The position numbers and the translations under genes are program-made. The notes below the pieces were generated by a model that saw nothing but the letters and a program-made list of their open reading frames with translations, had not been told where the DNA came from and searched no databases. A stretch of DNA of 64,000 nt from Clostridium vitabionis (GTDB lineage: Bacteria > Bacillota > Clostridia > Lachnospirales > Lachnospiraceae), in assembly GCF_015351765.1 (NCBI RefSeq), contig NZ_JADKQA010000001.1:1-64000 (forward strand), given 5' to 3'. Each line of letters opens with the position of its first letter. The stretch's first letter is position 1. This document shows positions 22,995-31,473 of the stretch, one piece after another.

Positions 22995-25076
22995 TTACTT
23001 CAGGTCCGCGGCGGCAAAGCCCGGGACGCTTCCTTTTCGGAAATAACCCGACGCCGAGCCGGATCCTGTCGTGCCGTCCATGTAGCGGACAGTTACCGCA
23101 TAGATCCCGCTCCCGTCCCCGGTCTCAGCCATCCATTCCGGATAATAGCCGCCGGGGAAATTATCCGCGACGAATACCGCGGAATCACAGATGACCCGGA
23201 TCTGTGCCGGATCCTTATAGGTCACTTCCCGCGGCTCCTCATCCGAGTTTCCATCACGATCGATGATGTCGACCGAAACGGATTGGATTCCGGAGAGGTC
23301 TGCGGGAATGTCCATCCACAGGCCATTTTCCCGGAGATAGGCGAGGGTGTTCGTGAAGCTCTCAAATACCGGGAACTGGTGGTAAACGGTATACCAGGAA
23401 TCGGGATTTGCCCGCTTCATGTCATACTCCGCGGTTACACAGCCGGTCAGCGGGGCGGAGCCGCCGTCGGAAAAGCGGAAGGAGGCGAGATCCCTGCGGT
23501 AGGCGTCCAGAAAGGCGGCGTAACCGCCGGTGCCGTTCTTCGAACCCCAGGCGTTTGAGGCGGTCAACTCGATCTCCGAGGCATGGCCGTTGAAGAAGGT
23601 GTCATTCAGGAAATAGCGGGCATCCTTGTAATCGGTGGAGGAAAATGCCACGTCGAGGAGGGCGGCGTCCTGCACGGCGTCGACATGGAATTCCCGCCAT
23701 GCCTTCCTCCCGTTTTTATAGCGGAAGAGCACCTCGACATTGATCCTGCGGGAAAATACGCCGGTGTCCTCATCCCGGTCCGCATTTGCCACGGTTTCTT
23801 CGATCCCACGGCGGGTGAGGTCCAGGACAGCTGGGACATCGCCGAGCACCATGTTCTTCTCCAGATATTGCTGCATGTCGTAGGATACATCGCCGGTCTC
23901 CGGGACATAGAAGGAGTTGTTATAATGATTCTGCTCGAAGAGGAGGGCACAGCTCTCCACCCTGGACGCGTCGGGGACATAGCGGTTCACTCCACAGAGA
24001 TCCAGGCGGAATCCCACAAAAATGGCCAGCGCGGCCGCGCTGTAGACGGCGATCTGTACCGGGTGGCGGAACAGGTCGCGGAAGCTCATCGCGTAGATGA
24101 TTTCCATGATGCAGCAGCAGAGCGCGGTGAAGAAGAGGATCAGGATCACCGGCGCGGCGAATTCCGAGCTGCTGAACAGGTTCTCGCCGAACAGCCCGGC
24201 GAGAAGGCTCACGTAGAGGACAATCCCGGTCTTGACCAGGAGCCTCACCGGGGCGAAGACCACCGTGGTGCCGGCGGATTCACTCTTCCTGAGCCGGAAG
24301 CTGATCCAGGAGAGGAGGAGGGCGGCCGCCGCGATCAGAAGGTTCGGAAGAAACTTATCCTCTGTATACCAGGAGAACGGCATTGTGAATGTCTTTCCCG
24401 TGAACCACTGGGTGCTCCAGGTGGTCAGGAAGGTCTGGCTGTAGCTGGAAAAAAGAATCCGGTAAGCGGCTTCAGCACTCAGGAGGATAAAGGTTCCCAG
24501 CACCGCGAAGATGACGGTTCCGGTCAGCAGCGCGGCGAGGACGCTTATGCCGTAAACCCCGGCGAACAGGCTGAGGGCGAGGCCGAAGCGGCGGAAGGCA
24601 CCGGCCGGAAGATGCGCGCTCATGGCACCGTTCCCCGCGGCGATCAGGAGGCCGGGAACGAGCGTCGCCAGGTAGCAGCCCGCGTAGATCAGGAAGCTGT
24701 TCAGGACTGTCCCGAAGAATCGCTGCCTGCGGGAAACCGGCTGGCTCTCATAGAAATCGAGCTGCCTGCGGCTGTCCAGCCAGGCAAAGCCCTGGATCGC
24801 GAGGACAATGGCGATGCCGGTAGTGATCAGCAGGTAGAATGCCCCCTCATCGGAAAAGATGTCCAGCGCGTACCGCTGCGGCAGGCTCAGACCCTGGCTG
24901 TCCGCCGCGATCCCGAATGCGTTGAAATGGCTGTTGGGATTCAGGATGAGGCCAGGGGCAAGGATATGGTAGATGAAGAAGATGAGCCCGGTCATGGCCG
25001 CCGGCCAGAGCCTCCTGCGGAACAGCAGCTTCTGGAATTTCCCGCTGTCAATCAAGGATGAGTTTTTTGATGTCAT
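22995..25076 (-). CDS. ABC transporter permease with large extracytoplasmic C-terminal domain
   Basis: A 693-residue membrane protein. The first 430 residues carry about ten hydrophobic segments, beginning at LWPAAMTGLIFFIYHILAPG, with SRRQLDFYESQPVSRRQRF in a cytoplasmic loop. The last 250 residues are soluble and beta-rich, with YVPETGDVSYDMQQYLEKN and WYTVYHQFPVFESFTNTLAYL. They probably correspond to DUF6449, which is found on permeases of YtrA-controlled ABC systems. The substrate is unknown; these systems often respond to cell-envelope antibiotics. ATG 25076 lies inside the ATPase gene (29-base overlap), so the two are coupled. The upstream extension of the frame is a shadow of that gene. 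Confidence 0.8.
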   Translation of the reverse strand: MTSKNSSLIDSGKFQKLLFRRRLWPAAMTGLIFFIYHILAPGLILNPNSHFNAFGIAADSQGLSLPQRYALDIFSDEGAFYLLITTGIAIVLAIQGFAWLDSRRQLDFYESQPVSRRQRFFGTVLNSFLIYAGCYLATLVPGLLIAAGNGAMSAHLPAGAFRRFGLALSLFAGVYGISVLAALLTGTVIFAVLGTFILLSAEAAYRILFSSYSQTFLTTWSTQWFTGKTFTMPFSWYTEDKFLPNLLIAAAALLLSWISFRLRKSESAGTTVVFAPVRLLVKTGIVLYVSLLAGLFGENLFSSSEFAAPVILILFFTALCCCIMEIIYAMSFRDLFRHPVQIAVYSAAALAIFVGFRLDLCGVNRYVPDASRVESCALLFEQNHYNNSFYVPETGDVSYDMQQYLEKNMVLGDVPAVLDLTRRGIEETVANADRDEDTGVFSRRINVEVLFRYKNGRKAWREFHVDAVQDAALLDVAFSSTDYKDARYFLNDTFFNGHASEIELTASNAWGSKNGTGGYAAFLDAYRRDLASFRFSDGGSAPLTGCVTAEYDMKRANPDSWYTVYHQFPVFESFTNTLAYLRENGLWMDIPADLSGIQSVSVDIIDRDGNSDEEPREVTYKDPAQIRVICDSAVFVADNFPGGYYPEWMAETGDGSGIYAVTVRYMDGTTGSGSASGYFRKGSVPGFAAADLK

Positions 25077-25953
25077 AGCCGACTGCCTCCGTTTCACTGA
25101 TAAAGACTTCCTCGAGTGTGAGGGGAAGAACCTCGAAAAACTGCATATCCACGCCGCCGAACCGACGGAGGATCTCCTGCCGCTCCGCGCGCACGGTGAT
25201 GACCGCCAGGCGGCCGGTTCTCGCAAGGCTGAGCACCTCAAGCCCTTCGAGGGCGGCCTGCAGGTCAGCCTCATTTTTCGGGACGCACTGGATCTTCTGG
25301 ATCCCGATCTTCATGGTCTCCAGATCCTCGGAGAGGAGGACGCCGCCCTTGTGGAGAAGGCCGATGTGGTCGCAGATATCCTCCAGCTCGCGGAGATTGT
25401 GCGACGCGATGACTGGGGTGAGGCCGCGGTCCAGCATTTCCCGCGCGAAGAGGGCCTTGATGCCCTGCCGCATTACCGGATCCAGGCCGTCGAAGGTTTC
25501 GTCACAGAGCAGATAGGTTGTCCGCGCGGAGAGCCCGAGGAGAATCGCAAGCTGCTTTTTCATGCCCTTGGAGTACGTATTGATCCGGCGCTTCGGATCC
25601 AGGCCGAAATCGCCGAGCAGCTTGCCAAAGCGGGCGGTATCGAAGGACGGATAGACGGAAGCGTAGAAGCCCGCCATGTCGGCCGCCCTGCTGTTCGGGA
25701 AGAAGTAGGGGTCGTCGGCGATGAAAAACAGGTCTTTCTTCGTTTCCGGCCGGTCAAAGACCGTGCGCCCGTCGATCGTGACGCTGCCCTGATCTTCCCG
25801 CATGACGCCGGAGACAATCCGGAGCAGCGTGCTTTTCCCCGCGCCGTTTGTCCCGATCAGGCCGAAGACCTGCCCGTTCCGGATATTCAGGGAGATACCT
25901 CCAAGCGCCTTAAAGCTGCCAAAGGATTTCTCCAGATCTTTTACTTCAATCAT
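25048..25953 (-). CDS. ABC transporter ATPase of a YtrA-type operon
   Basis: A 301-residue ATPase: MIEVKDLEKSFGSFKALGG, Walker A LIGTNGAGKST (33-42), signature TYSKGMKKQL, Walker B TYLLCDETFDGLDP, and H-loop VIASHNLRELED. C rather than the usual L precedes the Walker B Asp. The C-terminal extension is of the YtrB type. Start at 25953 overlaps the GntR gene by eight bases. It pairs with the following permease. Confidence 0.9.
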   Translation of the reverse strand: MIEVKDLEKSFGSFKALGGISLNIRNGQVFGLIGTNGAGKSTLLRIVSGVMREDQGSVTIDGRTVFDRPETKKDLFFIADDPYFFPNSRAADMAGFYASVYPSFDTARFGKLLGDFGLDPKRRINTYSKGMKKQLAILLGLSARTTYLLCDETFDGLDPVMRQGIKALFAREMLDRGLTPVIASHNLRELEDICDHIGLLHKGGVLLSEDLETMKIGIQKIQCVPKNEADLQAALEGLEVLSLARTGRLAVITVRAERQEILRRFGGVDMQFFEVLPLTLEEVFISETEAVGYDIKKLILD

Positions 25954-26365
25954 CCTGCTTCCCTCCCTGCCTTCCGGCTCCTGTCTCCCCGCCTTCCGGC
26001 GCTGTGTTCCTGCCGCCCGCCGGGATTCCCCGGAACAGTTCCTCCGGGGAAATGCCGACCTCCCCGGCCTCCGCGATGAGGTCAAGGAGCGCCTGCCGAA
26101 GTTCCCGGAGCCGCTCTTCGCGGAGAAAGGAATCTCCCCGGACGAAATTGCCCTTTCCCTTGACGGTGTAGATAAATCCCTGCCGTTCCAGCTCGCTGTA
26201 CGCCCGCTGAACCGTGTTGGGGTTGGCGGAGAGCTGCATGGACAGCTGCCGCACCGATGGCATCTTCTCGTCGGGGAGAAGCGCACCCTTGAGGATCAGC
26301 GTTTTGTATTTTTCCGCGATCTGCTCATAAATCGGCCGGCTGTCCTGATAATCAATCTGAATCAT
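25946..26365 (-). CDS. GntR-family regulator, YtrA subfamily
   Basis: A 139-residue regulator: IDYQDSRPIYEQIAEKYKTLILKGALLPDEKMPSVRQLSMQLSANPNTVQRAYSELERQGFIYTVKGKGNFV is the GntR winged helix. The short C-terminus without a large effector domain puts it in the YtrA group, whose members regulate linked ABC genes and are released by envelope-active antibiotics. The last 30 residues are Gly-rich and low complexity. First gene of a three-gene operon; the operator is at 26394-26409. Confidence 0.9.
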   Translation of the reverse strand: MIQIDYQDSRPIYEQIAEKYKTLILKGALLPDEKMPSVRQLSMQLSANPNTVQRAYSELERQGFIYTVKGKGNFVRGDSFLREERLRELRQALLDLIAEAGEVGISPEELFRGIPAGGRNTAPEGGETGAGRQGGKQDD

Positions 26366-26393
26366 AGACGCCTCCAGTTCCTTTGCGTATTAA

Positions 26394-26430
26394 CTGTACT
26401 AATAGTACTAATACACTTAGCGAATGTCAA
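26394..26430 (-). promoter_or_regulatory. promoter with YtrA-type operator
   Basis: On the minus strand TTGACA (26430-26425) and TACTAT (26407-26402) are spaced by 17 bases. The -10 lies within the inverted repeat GTACT-AAT-AGTAC (26396-26408), so binding there would exclude RNA polymerase. Autoregulation by the GntR protein is inferred. Confidence 0.6.
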
Positions 26431-26562
26431 GAGGAAATCCGGGGCGCGGGAATTTTCCAGGAAAAACCTTTCGGAACGCCGCGATTGTATTATAATATAA
26501 TGTACTTAGTTGACTTTTAGTTATGGTTTCACCAGGCTGTTCAACGCGGGCGAGGTGCTGAT

Positions 26563-29500
26563 ATGGAAACGGCTTATGATACGGGGATGGAAGGGGCGCT
26601 GCGCGCACGCCTTCTGGGGAGAAGCTTTCTGCAGAAATCCGGGATGACCGCGGCGATGGTGCGGGAGGTCACCGGGCGGGAGAGCTGGAAGGCGGCCATG
26701 GCGCGCGTCCTTCTTGACCATGGGATTCCCTGTGGGCCGAACTGCCAGCTCCCGGCATATGTGAACATTCCCCGGGGTGCCGGGATGGCGGGAAGATTTA
26801 CCTGCACGGAAATTTTTGAGATTGTCCGGACAGCCGGATTTTATGAGGAGGAGCCGGAGGAGGGCTGGCTGGCATTTTCCTACCATTTTGCCTGCCGGAT
26901 TCTCTATCCGGACAAGGCAGCGGAGGAGGAGGACGACAGGCGCCGCGCCCCGGTGATCCTTTTCCTCGAGGTGCTGCAGTTTTTCTTCGACTATGAGAAG
27001 AAGGCGGTCGCGCATGAGCCCTTCTGGGATTTTGACTTTCTCCGCGGTGATGAGATCGGGAAATTTGAGGCGGCAGAGGAATATCGGGCATTTCTGCGCT
27101 ATTTCCGCGCGGAGTACATCTACGAGATGATGCGGCTCAATCTTGAGGTGACTTCGTTCCATACACTGGAACATATCGCCGGTGTCCACCATGTCGCGAT
27201 GCACGTGGCGAGGGGGCTTTACCAGGCGGGCGTTCCCGTGGATCTCGCGATGGTCTCCGGGGCAGCGGCCGGGCATGATCTTGGCAAGTTCGGCTGCAAG
27301 CCCAACGAGAAGGTTCCGTTCCTGCACTATTTTTACACCGACCAGTGGTTCCGGGCGCACCGGCTCGAGGCGATCGGCCATATCGCCGCGAATCATTCCA
27401 CCTGGGATCTGGAGCCGGAGAACCTGTCGGTGGAGTCCCTGATCCTGATCTACTCGGATTTCCGGGTGAAGCAGAGCAGGACGCCGGACCACCAGCCGGT
27501 GACCGTGATTTCGAGCCTGGGCGCGGCTTTCGACGTCATCCGGAACAAGATGTACAACGTGGACGCGAAGAAGCTCCGCCGCTACAAGGGCGTCTATGCC
27601 ACGTTGACGAATTTTGAGGATTTTATGCGCAGGAAGGGCGTTGACACAGCGCTGAACGGCAGCACCATTTTCCCGCAGGAAATGCCGAAGCTGACCCTCC
27701 GGGACGGGCAGGATACGGTGGAATCCCTGGTGCTCATGGGGGTTGAGCACGACATCGGCGTCATGCGGCGGCTGTCCATGGGCCGCCAGTTCGGCAATTT
27801 CCTTGAGGCGGCAAGAAGCGAGAAAAACTGGAAAAATCTCCGCGCCTACCTCTCGATTTTTGAGCAGTACATTATCTACATCAGCGACAGCCAGAAGCGG
27901 CAGGCGCTGCAGTTCCTCTATGAGCTGATGATGCACCGTGAGGGGGACATCCGCCTCACCGCGTCCCGCCTGATCGGCAAGGTGATCGCGCAGTTCCATT
28001 TCGGCTACCGGAAGCAGTATCCCCAGGGGATGCCGGACAAGGCGAGAAATGAGGTCAATGCCCTCTGGCGCGTGTATCTGGAGAAGACGCTCGACCCGGA
28101 TCTCCGCCTGAATTCTGTGCAGAAGATCCGCATCGGCAACCGCCTGAAATCCCTGGTTGGCGCGCTCATGGCGTACGCGGACCCGCTCGATATCGGGGAT
28201 TTTATCGGAACCTTCCTGGAGCGGTTTCAGGATCCGGAGGGGACGGACGACCTGGATGCGTTCTATCTCATGAATTCCTTCCAGGAGCTGCCGCTCGGCG
28301 TGCTTACGCCGGAACAGCTCCGGCGCGCCGGGCATTTTCTTGCTGTGAAGGCGGTCTCCGAAAGACGCGAGACCCAGGTTTCCGCCTGGCGGGCGGCGAA
28401 GGTTCTTGTGCAGTTTAAGCCGGACAATGACGCCGCGGATGAGATCCGCAGGGCGGTGGAATCGGTGGATGTGTCGGGAAATGTGACCCTGCTCTACCTC
28501 CGCTTCCGGATCCGGGGCTGCCTCGGCCTCGACGTTGCGGAGGAGGAAGAGCGGCTCTATGGAAATGACGTGGTTGCCGATATTTTCCTGGATGATCTGA
28601 AAAATGCGACACCGTGGATCGTGAAGGAGGTCAACATCAAGCTCCTGAAGAACCAGATGCGCCACGGGAGCACGAAGCACAGCCTGCACATCGCCTCCCA
28701 CCTGGCCAATCTGCTGAAGGTCAGTGACCACGTGCTGGTCCGCTGGAGCGCCGGCGACGCCCTCCTTGAGGTCATCCGCATGCTCCGCCAGGACGAGCGG
28801 AACGAGGTGGTTGTCGAGCTGATGCGCGGCCTGGAGATCACCGGAACCAATTATTCCGCCTACATCCCGGAATATCTGGGGCAGGTTGCCCTGTGGCTGC
28901 CGCTCGGGCAGCTCCGCGAGGTGGTTCACTATATCCGGAGCCTCCTGGCCAATGCGGATGAGCGGATCGTGGCAGGCGCGATGGACACCGCCGGCGTCAT
29001 GCTGATGCACTGGCCGGAGTACCGGGAGCGGTTCCGGATCTCGGACGCGGAGTACCGGAAGGGGAGGATCGTCTTCCTCGGCGCCATTCTCCGCGGATTC
29101 GCGAGCTACCGTCCGTCGGTCCGACAGGAGGCGATGATGGTGACGGGGCAGCTCTTTGCCTCGAAGCGGTTCCCGGAGGAGGAAAAATTTGCCCTGTGCA
29201 TTCTCGGCGCCAAGAAATACCTGTTTCTCCTGAACGAGGCGATGAGCGACGAGTCCTCGCTGTTTTACCGGGCCTGCGCGATCTCCGCGATCAGCCGGTT
29301 CATCAAGAACTGGCAGATCGATCACGGTCCGATCGCGATCCCCGAGCGGGAGAAGGTCGCCTTTTTCCCAGGCACCTTCGACCCCTTCACGCTGTCCCAC
29401 AAGGAGATCGTCACGGAGATCCGGAACCGGGGATTTGAGGTCTATCTCGCGGTGGATGAGTTCAGCTGGTCCAAGAAGACACAGCCGCACCTCATCCGCC

Positions 29501-31473
29501 GGCAGATCGTCAGCATGAGCATCGCGGACGAGCTGCACGTAAACATTTTCCCGGACGATATCCCGGTCAATATCGCCATGCCGAAGGATCTCCGCCGCCT
29601 CCGGGAGCTGTTCCCGGGGCGGGAGGTCTACATGGTCGCGGGCAGCGACGTGATCGCCCACGCATCCTCCTACAAGAAGGAGCCGGTGCCCTACTCGATC
29701 CACAGCATGAACCACATCGCGTTCCGGCGCGTCGGGCCGAAGGACGCGGATTCCCGGTACAACCGGGGGATGCTGCACGCGATCCAGGGAAATGTCGAGG
29801 AACTGGAGCTCCCGGTTCGCCTCGAGGAGATCAGCTCGACGATGATCAGGGAAAATATCGATATGAACCGTGATATCAGTAACCTGATCGACCCGGCGGC
29901 CCAGGAATATATCTATAACAACAGCCTTTACCTCCGCGAGCCGGAGTATAAGCCGCTGGCGAGCGGGATGGTGGTCGCCTTCGAGGACGCGGATATCCGG
30001 TCGGCTGAGGTACAGGAAGAGCTCTGCCACACCCTGTTTGAGAACTACGAGCAGAGGATCGGGATGATCCGGCAGATGGCGGAGAGCGGGGATGATGTGC
30101 TGATCCTCCGCAATATGCTCCGGGACAATAAGATCGTCGGCGCGGTGTTTTACCGCTGCCTCGAGCCGGATACGGTGTTTGACGCGCTGGGAAATGTCCA
30201 GATTGCGGATCTTGTCCGCCACCGCACGTCCGGCAAGGTCCTCCTGATCACCGGCCTGTTCACGGAGCCGGATTCGATGATGGGTGATCCCGACCAGTTC
30301 CTGCTCGCCGAGGCGATTGCCAGGTCGTTCAGGGCGGGATGCAGCTACAGCATCTGCTATCCTTCCTTCGGGCCGATCCCGGACACTGCGGTGTCGGCGC
30401 TGCGCCGGCAGGGCTATCAGGAGGCCACCGGGTATGAAGATGAGGTTCCGGTGTGGATGGTGGACATGCATGAGCCCCTGGTGATCCTGAAAAACCTGGA
30501 GACAACCATCAAGGAGCCGCTGGCCTCGAGCCCGCAGGTGCGCCGGACCATCGAGAGGGCGCACAGGCGCCTCCAGGAGACGATGACCCGCCTCTATCCG
30601 GGACAGCTTGTCCTCTCCGTCTCCTCGGCGACGATCTATCCGCGGCTTGTGGAGAAGATCACGCACCTCAACGGTGTGCCGAATCACGCGGTCACCCCGC
30701 GGACACTGGGGCCGTATATGTGCGTGCCTTTCGGCAAGATCCTGAGGGACAAGGTAATTCCCAACACGGTCACGAAGACATTGCACACAGATAAGGTCTA
30801 TGATCCCGGGATCAACCAGTGGAAAATCGAGGCATTCCCCAACTATACGCCGCTGGAGACGCAGATCCGCATGATCCATTCCTTTGAGCGGCCGGTCATC
30901 CTTGTGGACGACATCCTGCATGAGGGAGACCGGTTCATGGCGCTCGACCCGATTCTCCGGAGGGAGCATGTGGAGGTGAAGAAAGTCATCACCGGGGTGA
31001 TTTCCGGGCACGGGCACAGCATCATGGCCGTGCGCGGCGTGGATGTGGACAGCGTCTACATGATCCCGAACCTCCGCCAGTTTGTCGCGGAGTCCACGCT
31101 CTATCCCTTTATCGGCGGGGACACCGTCAGGCGGAATGAGCAGAAGATCTCGGGGCTTTCGCCGTCGGTGAACATGATCCTGCCGTACACCTCGCCGCAC
31201 CTTGAGGGCGCGGACGGTAATGCGGTCTATGAATTTTCCCGGTGCTGCATCGAGAATTCCCGGGACATCCTTCTCGCCCTGGAGGAGAATTATCTGACCC
31301 GCTTCGGGAGGAACCTGACACTCGGGCGTCTCGCCGAGGCGGTTATTGCGCCGCTCTGCCCGGACCGGGGGAGCGCTGTGAACTATGACCCGAACCTTCG
31401 GGCGAGCATGTACCTGGACAATGACCTCGAGCAGCTTTATCGGATCCGGAAGATCGCCGCGCCGGAGGGCTAG
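26563..31473 (+). CDS. giant multidomain HD / NMNAT-like / GNAT-like / phosphoribosyltransferase-like protein
   Basis: A 1,636-residue cytoplasmic protein. Domains in order: an N-terminal region (1-190); an HD phosphohydrolase (about 195-310) with H200, H238-D239 in AAGHDLGKFG, H273, H278 and D299; a long helical HEAT-like region (about 320-925); an NMNAT/cytidylyltransferase fold (about 930-1115) with PGTFDPFTLSH (G937, H946) and ISSTMIR (1090-1096); a GNAT-like part (about 1125-1300); and a C-terminal phosphoribosyltransferase-like domain with VILVDDILHEGD (1445-1456). The PRTase loop lacks the usual Thr. The combination suggests NAD or nucleotide metabolism or signalling, but this is inference. 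Large proteins annotated as cytidylyltransferase with an HD domain occur in related anaerobes. It ends overlapping the convergent gdhA stop. Confidence 0.8.
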   Translation: METAYDTGMEGALRARLLGRSFLQKSGMTAAMVREVTGRESWKAAMARVLLDHGIPCGPNCQLPAYVNIPRGAGMAGRFTCTEIFEIVRTAGFYEEEPEEGWLAFSYHFACRILYPDKAAEEEDDRRRAPVILFLEVLQFFFDYEKKAVAHEPFWDFDFLRGDEIGKFEAAEEYRAFLRYFRAEYIYEMMRLNLEVTSFHTLEHIAGVHHVAMHVARGLYQAGVPVDLAMVSGAAAGHDLGKFGCKPNEKVPFLHYFYTDQWFRAHRLEAIGHIAANHSTWDLEPENLSVESLILIYSDFRVKQSRTPDHQPVTVISSLGAAFDVIRNKMYNVDAKKLRRYKGVYATLTNFEDFMRRKGVDTALNGSTIFPQEMPKLTLRDGQDTVESLVLMGVEHDIGVMRRLSMGRQFGNFLEAARSEKNWKNLRAYLSIFEQYIIYISDSQKRQALQFLYELMMHREGDIRLTASRLIGKVIAQFHFGYRKQYPQGMPDKARNEVNALWRVYLEKTLDPDLRLNSVQKIRIGNRLKSLVGALMAYADPLDIGDFIGTFLERFQDPEGTDDLDAFYLMNSFQELPLGVLTPEQLRRAGHFLAVKAVSERRETQVSAWRAAKVLVQFKPDNDAADEIRRAVESVDVSGNVTLLYLRFRIRGCLGLDVAEEEERLYGNDVVADIFLDDLKNATPWIVKEVNIKLLKNQMRHGSTKHSLHIASHLANLLKVSDHVLVRWSAGDALLEVIRMLRQDERNEVVVELMRGLEITGTNYSAYIPEYLGQVALWLPLGQLREVVHYIRSLLANADERIVAGAMDTAGVMLMHWPEYRERFRISDAEYRKGRIVFLGAILRGFASYRPSVRQEAMMVTGQLFASKRFPEEEKFALCILGAKKYLFLLNEAMSDESSLFYRACAISAISRFIKNWQIDHGPIAIPEREKVAFFPGTFDPFTLSHKEIVTEIRNRGFEVYLAVDEFSWSKKTQPHLIRRQIVSMSIADELHVNIFPDDIPVNIAMPKDLRRLRELFPGREVYMVAGSDVIAHASSYKKEPVPYSIHSMNHIAFRRVGPKDADSRYNRGMLHAIQGNVEELELPVRLEEISSTMIRENIDMNRDISNLIDPAAQEYIYNNSLYLREPEYKPLASGMVVAFEDADIRSAEVQEELCHTLFENYEQRIGMIRQMAESGDDVLILRNMLRDNKIVGAVFYRCLEPDTVFDALGNVQIADLVRHRTSGKVLLITGLFTEPDSMMGDPDQFLLAEAIARSFRAGCSYSICYPSFGPIPDTAVSALRRQGYQEATGYEDEVPVWMVDMHEPLVILKNLETTIKEPLASSPQVRRTIERAHRRLQETMTRLYPGQLVLSVSSATIYPRLVEKITHLNGVPNHAVTPRTLGPYMCVPFGKILRDKVIPNTVTKTLHTDKVYDPGINQWKIEAFPNYTPLETQIRMIHSFERPVILVDDILHEGDRFMALDPILRREHVEVKKVITGVISGHGHSIMAVRGVDVDSVYMIPNLRQFVAESTLYPFIGGDTVRRNEQKISGLSPSVNMILPYTSPHLEGADGNAVYEFSRCCIENSRDILLALEENYLTRFGRNLTLGRLAEAVIAPLCPDRGSAVNYDPNLRASMYLDNDLEQLYRIRKIAAPEG

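Noticed and set aside
23583-25061. 492-residue plus-strand frame over the ABC permease
   Set aside because: Shadow of the minus-strand permease gene: low-complexity Glu/Arg/Gly composition and no family resemblance.
26521-31200. 1,559-residue open frame antisense to the giant gene
   Set aside because: It mirrors the codon pattern of the plus-strand gene (GC-rich third positions), has no recognisable domain, is rich in Arg/His/Asp/Pro as reverse-complement shadows are, and lacks a convincing start site.
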